From positions 236,101 through 300,100 of the forward strand of contig NZ_JOEV01000003.1 in the NCBI RefSeq assembly GCF_000721105.1: a DNA stretch of 64,000 nucleotides. The letters run 5' to 3'. This document shows positions 47,697 through 57,327 of the stretch, one piece after another; positions within the stretch are counted from its first letter, which is position 1; every line of letters begins with the position of its first letter. Under the pieces are notes generated by a model, which saw only the letters and a program-made list of their open reading frames with translations, ran no database searches and was not told the DNA's origin. Origin of the DNA: Streptomyces cellulosae. Lineage in GTDB: Bacteria; Actinomycetota; Actinomycetes; Streptomycetales; Streptomycetaceae. Position numbers and translations under genes: made by a program.

Positions 47697-47846
47697 TAAC
47701 GGGAAGCTAGGTTGCGCACATCATCGAGTCAATCGGTTGAGCCGAAAAGAAACGGAAACTTTGGCTGACTGAGCCGAAGTGACCGGCGCTCAAGAGGAGC
47801 CGACGTTCAGGCAGACGACCTGTCTAGCCTTTTCCACCAGAGCCGG

Positions 47847-49175
47847 TCAGTCGGGAGAGATCAGGGCGCCGTCGGCAGCGAGCCGCTCACGCAGTTCGAC
47901 GACGTCCACATCGCGAGGCCGGCATCCGGCGGACACCGTCAGCGCCGCCGCGGTCCCCGCGGCCTGCCCCATCGCCATGCACTGTCCGATGGAGCGGACG
48001 GAGGCGTGGGCGTCATGGGTGGCCGACAGGCACCGGCCCGCGACGAGCAGACCGTCGACGCCGCGAGGCAGCAGAGACCGGTAGGGAATGCCGTACGTGC
48101 GACCGGTGGGAGTCTCGTCACCGGAGCCGACGTACTGCCAGATCGTCCTGTCCCCGGCGCCGTGGTCCTCGATCGGAGCGCCGCAGCGCGCGATGGCGTC
48201 CGCGAACTGACGCGCGCTCATGACGTCTTCCCGGCCCAGGACGTACTCGCCGATCAGGCGGCGGCTCTCGCGCACGCCGATGCGTGGTGCGGACGCGACG
48301 AGGAAGGCGCGTTCGTACCCCGGTACCTGCTCGACGAGGAACCGCGTGTACTCGACGACCTGGCGGCGCCCCGCCTGCTCGGCTGCCGAGAGCTGCCACG
48401 GGTCGGTGGGGTCGACGCCGCTCACGCGCGTCACGTTGGTGTGGACGACGCCGGGTTCGGTGGTCCGGTGCACGGACCCCTCACGCCGGGGCAGTTCGTA
48501 CGCTCCGGAGTCCGCGTGCCGGGCCATCAGGCGGTGCAGCTCCGCCGTGGGGGTCGCCGCGGCGTCGACACCGGCGAGCCGGAAGGTCTGGGTGAGCGGT
48601 TGCACGACGCGGTCCTCGGCGGGCCGCTCCAGCGCCGCCCCCGCCCGCCACGCGACGTCGGCGTCACCGCTGGCGTCGACGACGACCCCGGCGCGCACGT
48701 GTCCGGGTCCGGCGACCGTCTCGACGACCACCCCGACGACGTGTCGATCCTCCATCACCACCCGTGACGCACGGGCGTGGAACAGGACCCGCACCCCGGC
48801 GCCGCCGGCGAGTTCGTCCCAGACCAGCTTGAGCGTCTCGGGGTCGTAGGTGACACCGGTGCCGGCACCGTAGGTGTTGGGGCGCTCGAAGGCGGCCTCG
48901 CGCTCGGTGAGCGCCTGGCACACCTCCCAGCCGACGCCGCCGACGACACGCTCACCCGTGCCGGGCGCGTAGAAGCCGTAGAAGGTGTCCAGAACGCTCG
49001 CCCCGGTGCCGCCCAGGTGAGCGGCGCCCTCCACGAGAAGGGTGGAAGCGCCCCGCCGGGCGGCCGCGACCGCCGCCGCCGAGCCCGCCGAACCGCCGCC
49101 GACGACCACCACGTCGCCGTCCCACAGGAGCGGATGACGCCGGGCCTCCGCCTGGCTGACGCGTGTGCCGTTCAC
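47847..49175 (-). CDS. FAD-dependent oxidoreductase (PF12831-like)
   Basis: 442 aa. The FAD-binding Rossmann motif DGDVVVVGGGSAGSAAAVAAARRGAST is near the start. GGTGASVLDTFYGFYAPGTG, VVVDASGDADVAWRAGA and the C-terminal FAD contact GLLVAGRCLSATHDAHASVR follow. These fit the FAD_oxidored group that oxidises sugars or other small molecules. Start: GTG at 49175, overlapping the SDR stop as GTGA. It is the last gene of the SIS-SDR-FAD unit; the substrate is not known. Confidence 0.88.
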   Translation of the reverse strand: MNGTRVSQAEARRHPLLWDGDVVVVGGGSAGSAAAVAAARRGASTLLVEGAAHLGGTGASVLDTFYGFYAPGTGERVVGGVGWEVCQALTEREAAFERPNTYGAGTGVTYDPETLKLVWDELAGGAGVRVLFHARASRVVMEDRHVVGVVVETVAGPGHVRAGVVVDASGDADVAWRAGAALERPAEDRVVQPLTQTFRLAGVDAAATPTAELHRLMARHADSGAYELPRREGSVHRTTEPGVVHTNVTRVSGVDPTDPWQLSAAEQAGRRQVVEYTRFLVEQVPGYERAFLVASAPRIGVRESRRLIGEYVLGREDVMSARQFADAIARCGAPIEDHGAGDRTIWQYVGSGDETPTGRTYGIPYRSLLPRGVDGLLVAGRCLSATHDAHASVRSIGQCMAMGQAAGTAAALTVSAGCRPRDVDVVELRERLAADGALISPD

Positions 49176-49864
49176 CTCAGGTGCCACCCTCCGTCTACGG
49201 GGACCACCGCGCCGGTGGTGCGGGAGGCGGCGTCCGACAGCAGCCACACGGCGGTGTCGGCGATCTCTCCGGGACTGCAGGCCCGCGCGCCGAGCGGCAT
49301 CAACCGCGGCATCCGTCCCTCGATCGCGGGATCGGTCATGGCGCGCGCGGCCATGGGGGTGTCCACCAGGCCGGCCGCGACGATGTTGACGCGCACCCCC
49401 TTGGGGGCTCCGGTGAACGCGGCCGAGCGCACCAGAGGAACGAGGGCGCCCTTCGCGCTGGCGTAGGCCGCGGTGAGGAAGTCCTCGTCGAGCGTGCTTG
49501 CCAGAGCCGAGCCGATGACGACGATCGACCCGCCCGAGCCGGACAACTGCCGCAGGCCGGCGCGCAACAGGTAGAACACCGAGTCGAGATCGACCCGGTG
49601 CACCTCGCGCCACGCCTCGTCGCCGCACTCGTCCACCGGCCCGTCACCGAGACGCCGACCGGACATGCCCACCGCGTGCACGATGCCGTCGAGACCGTCC
49701 AGGGCCTCGGCCGCTCGCGCCACGGCCGCGTCGGCACCCGTGGACACGGTGATGTCGTACGTGTCGCGGTCGGCCTCGAAGACCTGCGCACCGTCGGCCC
49801 GTGCGGCCTTGACGCACGCGGCGCCGATCCCGCCGCGGGCACCGGCCACCAGCAGGCGCTTCAC
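49172..49864 (-). CDS. SDR family oxidoreductase
   Basis: 230 aa. The cofactor loop is AGARGGIGAACV instead of TGxxxGIG. The catalytic site reads SALASTLDEDFLTAAYASAKGAL with Ser, Tyr and Lys. PGG-like end AVVPVDGGWHLR. GTG start at 49864 overlaps the SIS-domain gene stop (GTGA). It likely oxidises or reduces an intermediate of the sugar pathway encoded around it. Confidence 0.88.
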   Translation of the reverse strand: MKRLLVAGARGGIGAACVKAARADGAQVFEADRDTYDITVSTGADAAVARAAEALDGLDGIVHAVGMSGRRLGDGPVDECGDEAWREVHRVDLDSVFYLLRAGLRQLSGSGGSIVVIGSALASTLDEDFLTAAYASAKGALVPLVRSAAFTGAPKGVRVNIVAAGLVDTPMAARAMTDPAIEGRMPRLMPLGARACSPGEIADTAVWLLSDAASRTTGAVVPVDGGWHLR

Positions 49865-50640
49865 CGTGCGCCGTCCGCGGTGCGCAGGGCGGCGGCGGAG
49901 CGGCGCGCGAACTCGAGGTAGGCGCCCTCGAACAGTTCGTCGCTGCGTTCCGCGCCGACCAGGCGGGAACTGGTGATGACCGGCGGCATGGCACCCCGCT
50001 CGGCCAGCAACTCGGCCACCCTGACCTTGATCTCGTTGACCACGGCGATCGCGGTGAAGGTACTCACCGGGCCGACCGGGACGTCCAGGCCGGGGACCTG
50101 ACAGATGGCGTCGCCGACCGGTGATCCCAGGTCGATCACGACGTCGGCGTGGTCCGCGAGCCGGGATCCGCTCGGATGCCGCGGTTCGGCGGCGTTGGTC
50201 TCCCGCAGTGACGTGGCCGCGATGACGGGCAGGCCCGCCTTCTTCGCGCCCATCGCCATCTCGATGGGGACGGCGTTGAGTCCGCTGACACTGAAGATGA
50301 ACATGCTGTCGCAAGGGCGCAGCCGGAAGTTCGCCAGGATCTGGTCGGCGAGCCCCTCGACGCGCTCGATGAACATCGCCTGCCGCTGTCCGTTGGCCCC
50401 CACCACCTGGGTGTGGAACGTCATCGAGAGCTCCACCAGCGGCTGGAAACCGGGGTAGGAGCCGTAGCGGGGAAAGATCTCCTCCACCGGCATGCGCGAA
50501 TGACCGGTGCCGAAGGTGTGGACGACGCCGTCGTCGGCGATCGACCTGGCCGCGATCTGGGCCGCGGCCTCGATGGCGTCGGCCTGGGACTCGGCGAGCC
50601 TCTCGACGATCCCGACTGCGGTACGGATCCACGAAGACAC
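49861..50640 (-). CDS. SIS-domain sugar isomerase-like protein
   Basis: 259 aa. SIS fold with VVHTFGTGHSRMPVEEIFPRYGS, SMFIFSVSGLNAVPIEMAMGAKKAGLPVIAATS (read in part) and DVVIDLGSPVGDA. It resembles the cytosolic sugar-isomerase-domain proteins that handle phosphosugars. Start: GTG at 50640 with AGAGAGG 7 nt before. It is the first gene of the unit SIS-SDR-FAD; site B of the GntR operators is 67 bp upstream. Confidence 0.88.
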   Translation of the reverse strand: MSSWIRTAVGIVERLAESQADAIEAAAQIAARSIADDGVVHTFGTGHSRMPVEEIFPRYGSYPGFQPLVELSMTFHTQVVGANGQRQAMFIERVEGLADQILANFRLRPCDSMFIFSVSGLNAVPIEMAMGAKKAGLPVIAATSLRETNAAEPRHPSGSRLADHADVVIDLGSPVGDAICQVPGLDVPVGPVSTFTAIAVVNEIKVRVAELLAERGAMPPVITSSRLVGAERSDELFEGAYLEFARRSAAALRTADGAR

Positions 50641-50707
50641 GGCAGAACCTCTCTGGTACGAGGGCGAAGACGGTGCGCCCTACCGCGGAGCAGCGTTCGA
50701 CGGATAA

Positions 50708-50717
50708 TGTATAGACA
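50708..50717 (-). promoter_or_regulatory. GntR-type operator B (upstream of SIS-SDR-FAD unit)
   Basis: TGTATAGACA is an inverted repeat TGT-n4-ACA. It lies in the divergent region between the SIS and GntR genes. Confidence 0.65.
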
Positions 50718-50864
50718 GGTAGTACATGGCAGGACGCTAAGGCGGCGACCGCCCCGACGTCAAGCACGCGGACTGGCTGATCACTGGCCGATCGTCGCCT
50801 CCGACAGGGCATGGACGGGTGTGGACGCGTACTGGGTGACGGCCTATGCTGCGGAACGCATACC

Positions 50865-50874
50865 GGTATAGACA
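50865..50874 (+). promoter_or_regulatory. GntR-type operator C (upstream of gntR)
   Basis: GGTATAGACA inside CCGGTATAGACACCGG, 27 bp before the gntR start. It shares GTATAGACA with site B and GTATAGAC with A, and recalls the TGGTCTAGACCA type sites of HutC-family DasR. Confidence 0.65.
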
Positions 50875-50901
50875 CCGGTCCCGGGACAAGGGAGGAAAGC
50901 C

Positions 50902-51606
50902 GTGGCTCGGCGGCCCATGCCGCGACATGAAGCGGTCGAACGGCACATCCGCGGCCGGATCGCGGGGCTGAAGCCCGGGGATCAGATCGAGTCCGACGCG
51001 GAACTGTGCGAACTGTTCCAGGTCAGCCGGATGACCGTCCGCCAGGCGACGCAGCGCCTGGTCGCCGAGGGTGCGATCTACCGGATCTCCGGTGTCGGCA
51101 CCTTCGTGGGGGAACCGCAGGTCCACCGCCAGATGGGCCGACTGCGCTCGTTCACCGAGGAGATGGCGCTGCGCGGCATGACCGTGTCATCGACCGTCCT
51201 GACGAGCGAACGGCGCGCGGGTACCCAGGAGGAGACCACCGCGCTCAGGCTCGCCCGCCAGTCCAACGTCGTTCAGGTACGGCGGCTGCGGCTGGCCGAC
51301 GACCAGCCGATGGCGATCGAGAACGTCGTGCTGCCGCCGTCCTGTGCCTGGCTGTTGCGCGAGGACCTGGCCCACGGATCACTGCATCAGGCACTCGCCG
51401 AGAAGGGTTTCGCCCCTTCCCGCGCGACCGGAACCCAGATCGCGGCCATCGCCACCGACGACGACGCCGCCCTGCTGGACCTGCCCGTCGGCGCGCCCAT
51501 CTTCGTCGAACGCCGACTGGTCACCACCGCCGACGGCACACCCGTCGAACTCACCGAGTCCCGGTACGCGGGATCCCGGTTCGTGTTCCACATCGAGCTG
51601 GCCTAG
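50902..51606 (+). CDS. GntR family (HutC subfamily) transcriptional regulator
   Basis: 234 aa. Winged helix with PGDQIESDAELCELFQVSRMTVRQATQRLVAEGAIYRISGVGTFV, read in part, in the N-terminal 75 residues. A UTRA ligand-binding domain with FVERRLVTTADGTPVELTESRY at the end follows. GTG start at 50902, RBS GGAGG. It is transcribed away from the SIS-SDR-FAD unit, and three similar operator sites lie in front of the surrounding units. The ligand is probably a phosphosugar from this pathway. Confidence 0.92.
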   Translation: MARRPMPRHEAVERHIRGRIAGLKPGDQIESDAELCELFQVSRMTVRQATQRLVAEGAIYRISGVGTFVGEPQVHRQMGRLRSFTEEMALRGMTVSSTVLTSERRAGTQEETTALRLARQSNVVQVRRLRLADDQPMAIENVVLPPSCAWLLREDLAHGSLHQALAEKGFAPSRATGTQIAAIATDDDAALLDLPVGAPIFVERRLVTTADGTPVELTESRYAGSRFVFHIELA

Positions 51607-51673
51607 CCACTGGGCCCCGGCCGCCGCCGGCCTGTCGGCTTCGGCCGCCCGCGCGTGGCAGAGGGGAACAACA

Positions 51674-52624
51674 TTGCCTGTCGTCGAGACGGTCCTCGGT
51701 CCTGTCGCCGCCGCCGAACTCGGCGAGGTGGATGCCCACGAGCACGTCTTCCTTCGCACCCCGGTCAACCCGGGTGACGAGTTCCTCGACACCGACAAGG
51801 CGGCGGCCGAGCTCCTGCGCGTCGCGGCGAGCGGCATGCGCACCGTCGTCGACCTGACACCGGTCGGCCTCGGACGCCGCCCCACCCAACTCGCCGAGGT
51901 CTCCCGCGCCAGCGCCCTCCATATCGTCGCCGCGACCGGTTACCACCGCAGCGCGCACTATCCGGCCGCTCACTGGGCCCGTCACGCCGACGACGCGACG
52001 CTTCTCGACGTGCTCCTGGACGACCTGCGAGTCGGCATGGACAGCCACGACTGGGACTTCCCCCGCCCCGCCCCCAGCCCTCACAAGGCCGGGATCATCA
52101 AACTCGGTGCTTCGTACCACCGGATCGACCCTCACGAGGAACGCTGGTTCGCCGCGGGAGCGGCGGCGGCCCGGCAGACGGGCGTGGCCGTGGCGGTCCA
52201 CACCGAGGTCGGAACCGCCGCACATGCCGCCCTGGACCTCCTGGACAAGCACGGCGTACCGCCCGAACGGGTCCTGCTCGCCCACACCGACCGCAACCCC
52301 GATCCGGAACTCCACCTCGACCTGATCGCCCGCGGCGCCCACCTCGTCTACGACACGATCGGGCGGATCAAGTACCGGCCGGACTCGGTGGTCCTGGACC
52401 TGATCGAGCGCATGGCCGAGGCCGGCGAACTGGGCCACGTCTGCCTGGGGACCGACGTCGGACGCAGATCCTCGCTCAGCGCCTACGGCGGCGGGCCGGG
52501 GATGGACGTACTCGGCCGGGACTTCGTCCCGCGGCTGCGCCGACGCCTGGGCGCCGCGGCGGTCGACACCGTGCTCCGGGATGCACCCCAGGCGCTGCTG
52601 GCGAAAAGGACCTCTGCCCGGTGA
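51674..52624 (+). CDS. Phosphotriesterase-family hydrolase (lactonase-like)
   Basis: 316 aa TIM-barrel metal hydrolase. Metal ligands are visible: DAHEHVF (His22, His24), the Lys of GIIKLGASY as carbamylated bridge, AVHTEVG, LAHTDRN and LGTDVGR. No ATG or GTG fits the homology start, so TTG at 51674 (LPVVETVLGP) is the best start, with GAGGGG 8 nt before. Members of this family hydrolyse sugar lactones or related esters. It follows gntR by 67 bp in the same direction and may open a lactone formed by the FAD oxidoreductase or SDR. Confidence 0.87.
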   Translation: MPVVETVLGPVAAAELGEVDAHEHVFLRTPVNPGDEFLDTDKAAAELLRVAASGMRTVVDLTPVGLGRRPTQLAEVSRASALHIVAATGYHRSAHYPAAHWARHADDATLLDVLLDDLRVGMDSHDWDFPRPAPSPHKAGIIKLGASYHRIDPHEERWFAAGAAAARQTGVAVAVHTEVGTAAHAALDLLDKHGVPPERVLLAHTDRNPDPELHLDLIARGAHLVYDTIGRIKYRPDSVVLDLIERMAEAGELGHVCLGTDVGRRSSLSAYGGGPGMDVLGRDFVPRLRRRLGAAAVDTVLRDAPQALLAKRTSAR

Positions 52625-53016
52625 AGGCCCGCGCTGCTCCCGGCCTGTCGCGCTGAGGGCGAAGATCCTGCGGCCGCGGGATCCGTCGGGCAGGCCCGGG
52701 CCGCTGTCCTGCACCTCGGTGCATCCCACCCTCACGGGCGCCGCGCTGTGGCTCGTGCAGCCGGAGCATGCCCCATGAGATCGACCGGCGGGGCGTCGAT
52801 CAGGACGGGCTGGCCATGCCGGAGCTGCTCGGCGGGAAACCGTCCTGGATCCAGAAGAGGTTCGTGCAGCCCGCCGTCGTGGGAACGACGGCGGGGTGCG
52901 CACGGTTCATGGTCCTGCCGGCGAGCGGCCCGCGAGCGCACGAGCGGGCTCAGCCTCGCGTCCCCCGGGCAACGGGCCGCGTGCCCGCTACCGGCGGGAG
53001 GGCCGTCGGCCGTCGG
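52625..53016. other. 392-bp gap without a supported gene
   Basis: A plus-strand frame near 52790-52880 reads protein-like DGLAMPELLGGKPSWIQKRFVQ and could be a remnant, but it has no good start or end. A short stem CCCGC-TACCG-GCGGG (52984-52998) may terminate the minus-strand hydrolase. Confidence 0.4.
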
Positions 53017-54791
<1,775 letters not shown>

Positions 54792-55293
54792 GCGTGAATG
54801 TCCTTTTCCTTGGTTGTCGGTCCTCACCGGACCGTGCCGGCGAAGCGGGCCGGTGCGTTCGAGGAACGAAGCACCGAGTTCCTTTGTGGATGACCGAGTT
54901 GTGGTGCGTTCCGTCTGCGCCAGGTGGTCAGCGCGGATCGGACGGATGAGGGGCGACGCGCGACAACGGCCCCGGAGAGCGACTGCCGGGCTGCCGCCCG
55001 ACCTGGCCCTGGAGCATCGCCCGACCCCCCAACTACCTACCGCGCAGAACGCCTTTCGTCCTGTCCTACGATGAGAAGACAGGGTCGGTTCACACCGGGA
55101 ACGGGATGTTCTACCTCTCCACCGTTCTCGGAGCGCTGATCAACACCCTGGTCATCGGGTGGTGCGCCCTCGCACTGCGCCGGGGCACAACACGGGAACG
55201 GCATTCCGACGGGGGCTGAACCGGAGAGTCACGGCTTCGCCCACGGTGCCGCTGGTCCGGGCCTGCGGGCTTCCGGGGTGGAGCGGGCGGGCC
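54792..55293. other. 502-bp intergenic region
   Basis: Between the exported hydrolase and the beta-lactamase-like gene. It holds only the 37-codon membrane peptide at 55106-55219; nothing else is supported. Confidence 0.5.
55106..55219 (+). CDS. Possible 37-aa single-span membrane peptide
   Basis: ATG at 55106 after a GGGAACGGG purine stretch. It encodes one hydrophobic helix (YLSTVLGALINTLVIGWCALAL) followed by a charged tail RRGTTRERHSDGG and a TGA. Helix-plus-basic-tail is what a small membrane peptide looks like, but it may be the end of a lost gene. Confidence 0.35.
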   Translation: MFYLSTVLGALINTLVIGWCALALRRGTTRERHSDGG

Positions 55294-56442
55294 TCAGTCG
55301 GTGGAGTCCAGGACTTCGTAGACATGCCTCATGTAGCTGAGGGTGCGCTCCGAGCTGAGTAGTCCGTCGCCCAGCCGGTTCATCGTGTACGAGAACGTGA
55401 CGCGCCGGTCGAGGTCCATCATGACCATCGAGCCGCCCCGGCCGACCCAGAAGCAGACCCTTCCGGTGGGCATGTGCGGCAGCGTCCTGGCGTCGGCGAG
55501 CGCGAAGCCGATGCCCCAGCGCACGGGAACGCCCAGGAACAGGTCGATTCCGTCGGCCTGTACCTCGAGGGCCTTGTCCACCGTGTCCGCGGAGAGGAGC
55601 CGGTGGCCGTTCACCTGGCCGTGCCGTGAGATCACGGAGAGGGCGCGGGCCATGCCTCGTGCGTTGCCGTGTCCGTTGACGGCTCCGAGTTCGGCACGGC
55701 GCCACTGCGGGGTGTCGACGTGCTCGTCCCGGGCGGGGCTTCCGAGCAGCGTCTTGGTGAAGATCCCTTCGGGATCGAGGCCGGCGGGCATTCCGGGGAG
55801 CTGCGACGGGGCCACCAGCTCGGCGATGCGCGGCCAGTCGGCCTGCCGCGCACCGATCTGGACGTCGGCTTGTGACGGCTTGGCGATCTCGGTGTCGACG
55901 AACTCGGTCAGGGTACGGCCGCTGACCCGCCGGACAAGCTCTCCCACCAGCTGTCCCTGAGTCTGCATGTGGTAGCCCGATGCACTGCCCGGCTCCCACC
56001 AGGGCGCCTGCGCGGCCAACCGGGCGCTCGCGGTCGGCCAGTCGTACAGATCGTCGATCGTGAAGGGCTGCTGCCAGCCGGAGAGCCCCGAGGTGTGTGA
56101 CAGGACATGCCGCACCTCGATGTCCTGCTTGCCCTGAGCAGCGAATTCGGGCCAGTAGTGCGCGACCGGGCGGTGCAGATCCAGTGCCCCCCGGTCGACG
56201 AGGACGAGGGCCGCCAGACTGCTGAGGGTCTTGGTGGTCGACCACAGGCTGACCAAGGTGTCCTGGCGCCAAGGAACGGTCCGCGCTTCGTCGGCATGCC
56301 CACCCCACAGATCGACTTCCATGACTCCGTCGACATCGACAGCGATCGACGCCCCCAACTCCTCGCCGGACTCCAGGTGCGCTGCCAGCGCCGCTCGGAC
56401 CGGTTCGAACCGGGCGGTGCTCGTTCCTTCGACGATGACCAT
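55294..56442 (-). CDS. Serine hydrolase of the class C beta-lactamase family
   Basis: 382 aa, cytoplasmic (no signal peptide). The SxxK nucleophile motif is STTK in SLWSTTKTLSSLAALVL; the second Tyr lies in SGYHMQTQGQLVGELV. The family HTSGL motif is HTSGLSGW and the third motif may be GRGGSM. Such enzymes (EstB type) are esterases or D-amino peptidases rather than beta-lactamases. Start: ATG at 56442 (MVIVEGTSTARFEPV). It stands alone on the minus strand. Confidence 0.9.
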   Translation of the reverse strand: MVIVEGTSTARFEPVRAALAAHLESGEELGASIAVDVDGVMEVDLWGGHADEARTVPWRQDTLVSLWSTTKTLSSLAALVLVDRGALDLHRPVAHYWPEFAAQGKQDIEVRHVLSHTSGLSGWQQPFTIDDLYDWPTASARLAAQAPWWEPGSASGYHMQTQGQLVGELVRRVSGRTLTEFVDTEIAKPSQADVQIGARQADWPRIAELVAPSQLPGMPAGLDPEGIFTKTLLGSPARDEHVDTPQWRRAELGAVNGHGNARGMARALSVISRHGQVNGHRLLSADTVDKALEVQADGIDLFLGVPVRWGIGFALADARTLPHMPTGRVCFWVGRGGSMVMMDLDRRVTFSYTMNRLGDGLLSSERTLSYMRHVYEVLDSTD

Positions 56443-56538
56443 GTCTTTTTCCCACTCCTGACGACGACCGTTCGATCACTCAACGGAATGAAGGTCACGC
56501 TGGTTCACGCTTCGTCGCGGGTGAGGGCATCTGTGTGG

Positions 56539-56562
56539 ATGCCCCTCTGGCAAGAGGGGCAT
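56539..56562. promoter_or_regulatory. Strong hairpin ATGCCCCTCT-ggca-AGAGGGGCAT
   Basis: Perfect 10-bp stem, 4-nt loop, 97 bp upstream of the beta-lactamase-like gene on the minus strand. No U-tract. It could be a leader element, an operator or a terminator. Confidence 0.5.
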
Positions 56563-56954
56563 GTGCACAGACCGCCTACAGGGGATCCGGCCCGCTCCGC
56601 GAGACCGCCGACCGGAACGGACCGCGTACCGGATGCGTTCTTCACGGGCCGTCCGTCGCGGGGTGCCGCCGGCACCACGACGAAACATCCCGCTGTACCC
56701 ACACGCCGAGAGTCCCGGTGAGGAAGGCGGCCGAGCTGGACCCAGGCACCTGGTGCGTGTCCGCGCCGGCGACGGCAAAGGACGGGGGCACGGTGTTCCT
56801 GCCCCGCGCCACCACCTTCGAGCTCGCCCACTGAACCTCCATCGCCGCCTGGGCACCTCGATGGCGCCCGGGCAGCAGCGCAGGACGGGTGGGATGCTGC
56901 GTGGCCGCAGGGGCCGCGACCGACGAAGGCGTCCCTGTCACCTCGGCGCATCGC

Positions 56955-57094
56955 GCCGCCGGTGAAGCCATCCCGCCCCGTGGCGTCCTGCCGCCGGTGA
57001 AGCCATCCCGCCCCGTGGCGTCCTGCCGCCGGTGAAGCCATCCCGCCCCGTGGCGTCCTGCCGCCGGTGAAGTCATCCCGCCCCGTGGCGTCCT
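56955..57094. repeat. 35-bp tandem repeat, 4 copies
   Basis: Four head-to-tail copies (56955-56989, 56990-57024, 57025-57059, 57060-57094); only the last has a C to T change. No spacers, so not CRISPR. Each unit contains CGGTGAAGCCATCCCG. The array lies 233 bp before the SARP gene. Confidence 0.9.
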
Positions 57095-57327
57095 GCTAAT
57101 GTCCTGTCCGATATGCGGGAAGGGGACGACGGGGTCCGCGCCGCGCCGATCACATGCTCCGGCCCCCCACCCCACCTCGGCGGACAGGTCACCGCGACGA
57201 GGGTCGCGCGGGTGTCCGGGTGTGCCGGCGTGGGGTGTTCGTCACCGCGGGAGCGGGTCGCCCACAGGTCCGCGGGTCATGGTCATGTGTGTGCCCCCGT
57301 TGGCGGCGCCGTCGAGCGGGATTCTGA

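Larger units (their letters stand above)
56443..57327. other. 885-bp non-coding region
   Basis: Separates the beta-lactamase-like gene and the SARP gene. It contains a 10-bp-stem hairpin (56539-56562) and four 35-bp tandem repeats (56955-57094). Open frames cross it on both strands but none has coding-like composition. Confidence 0.6.

Noticed and set aside
56955..57094. CRISPR-like array
   Set aside because: The four units are directly adjacent with no spacers and no cas genes are near.
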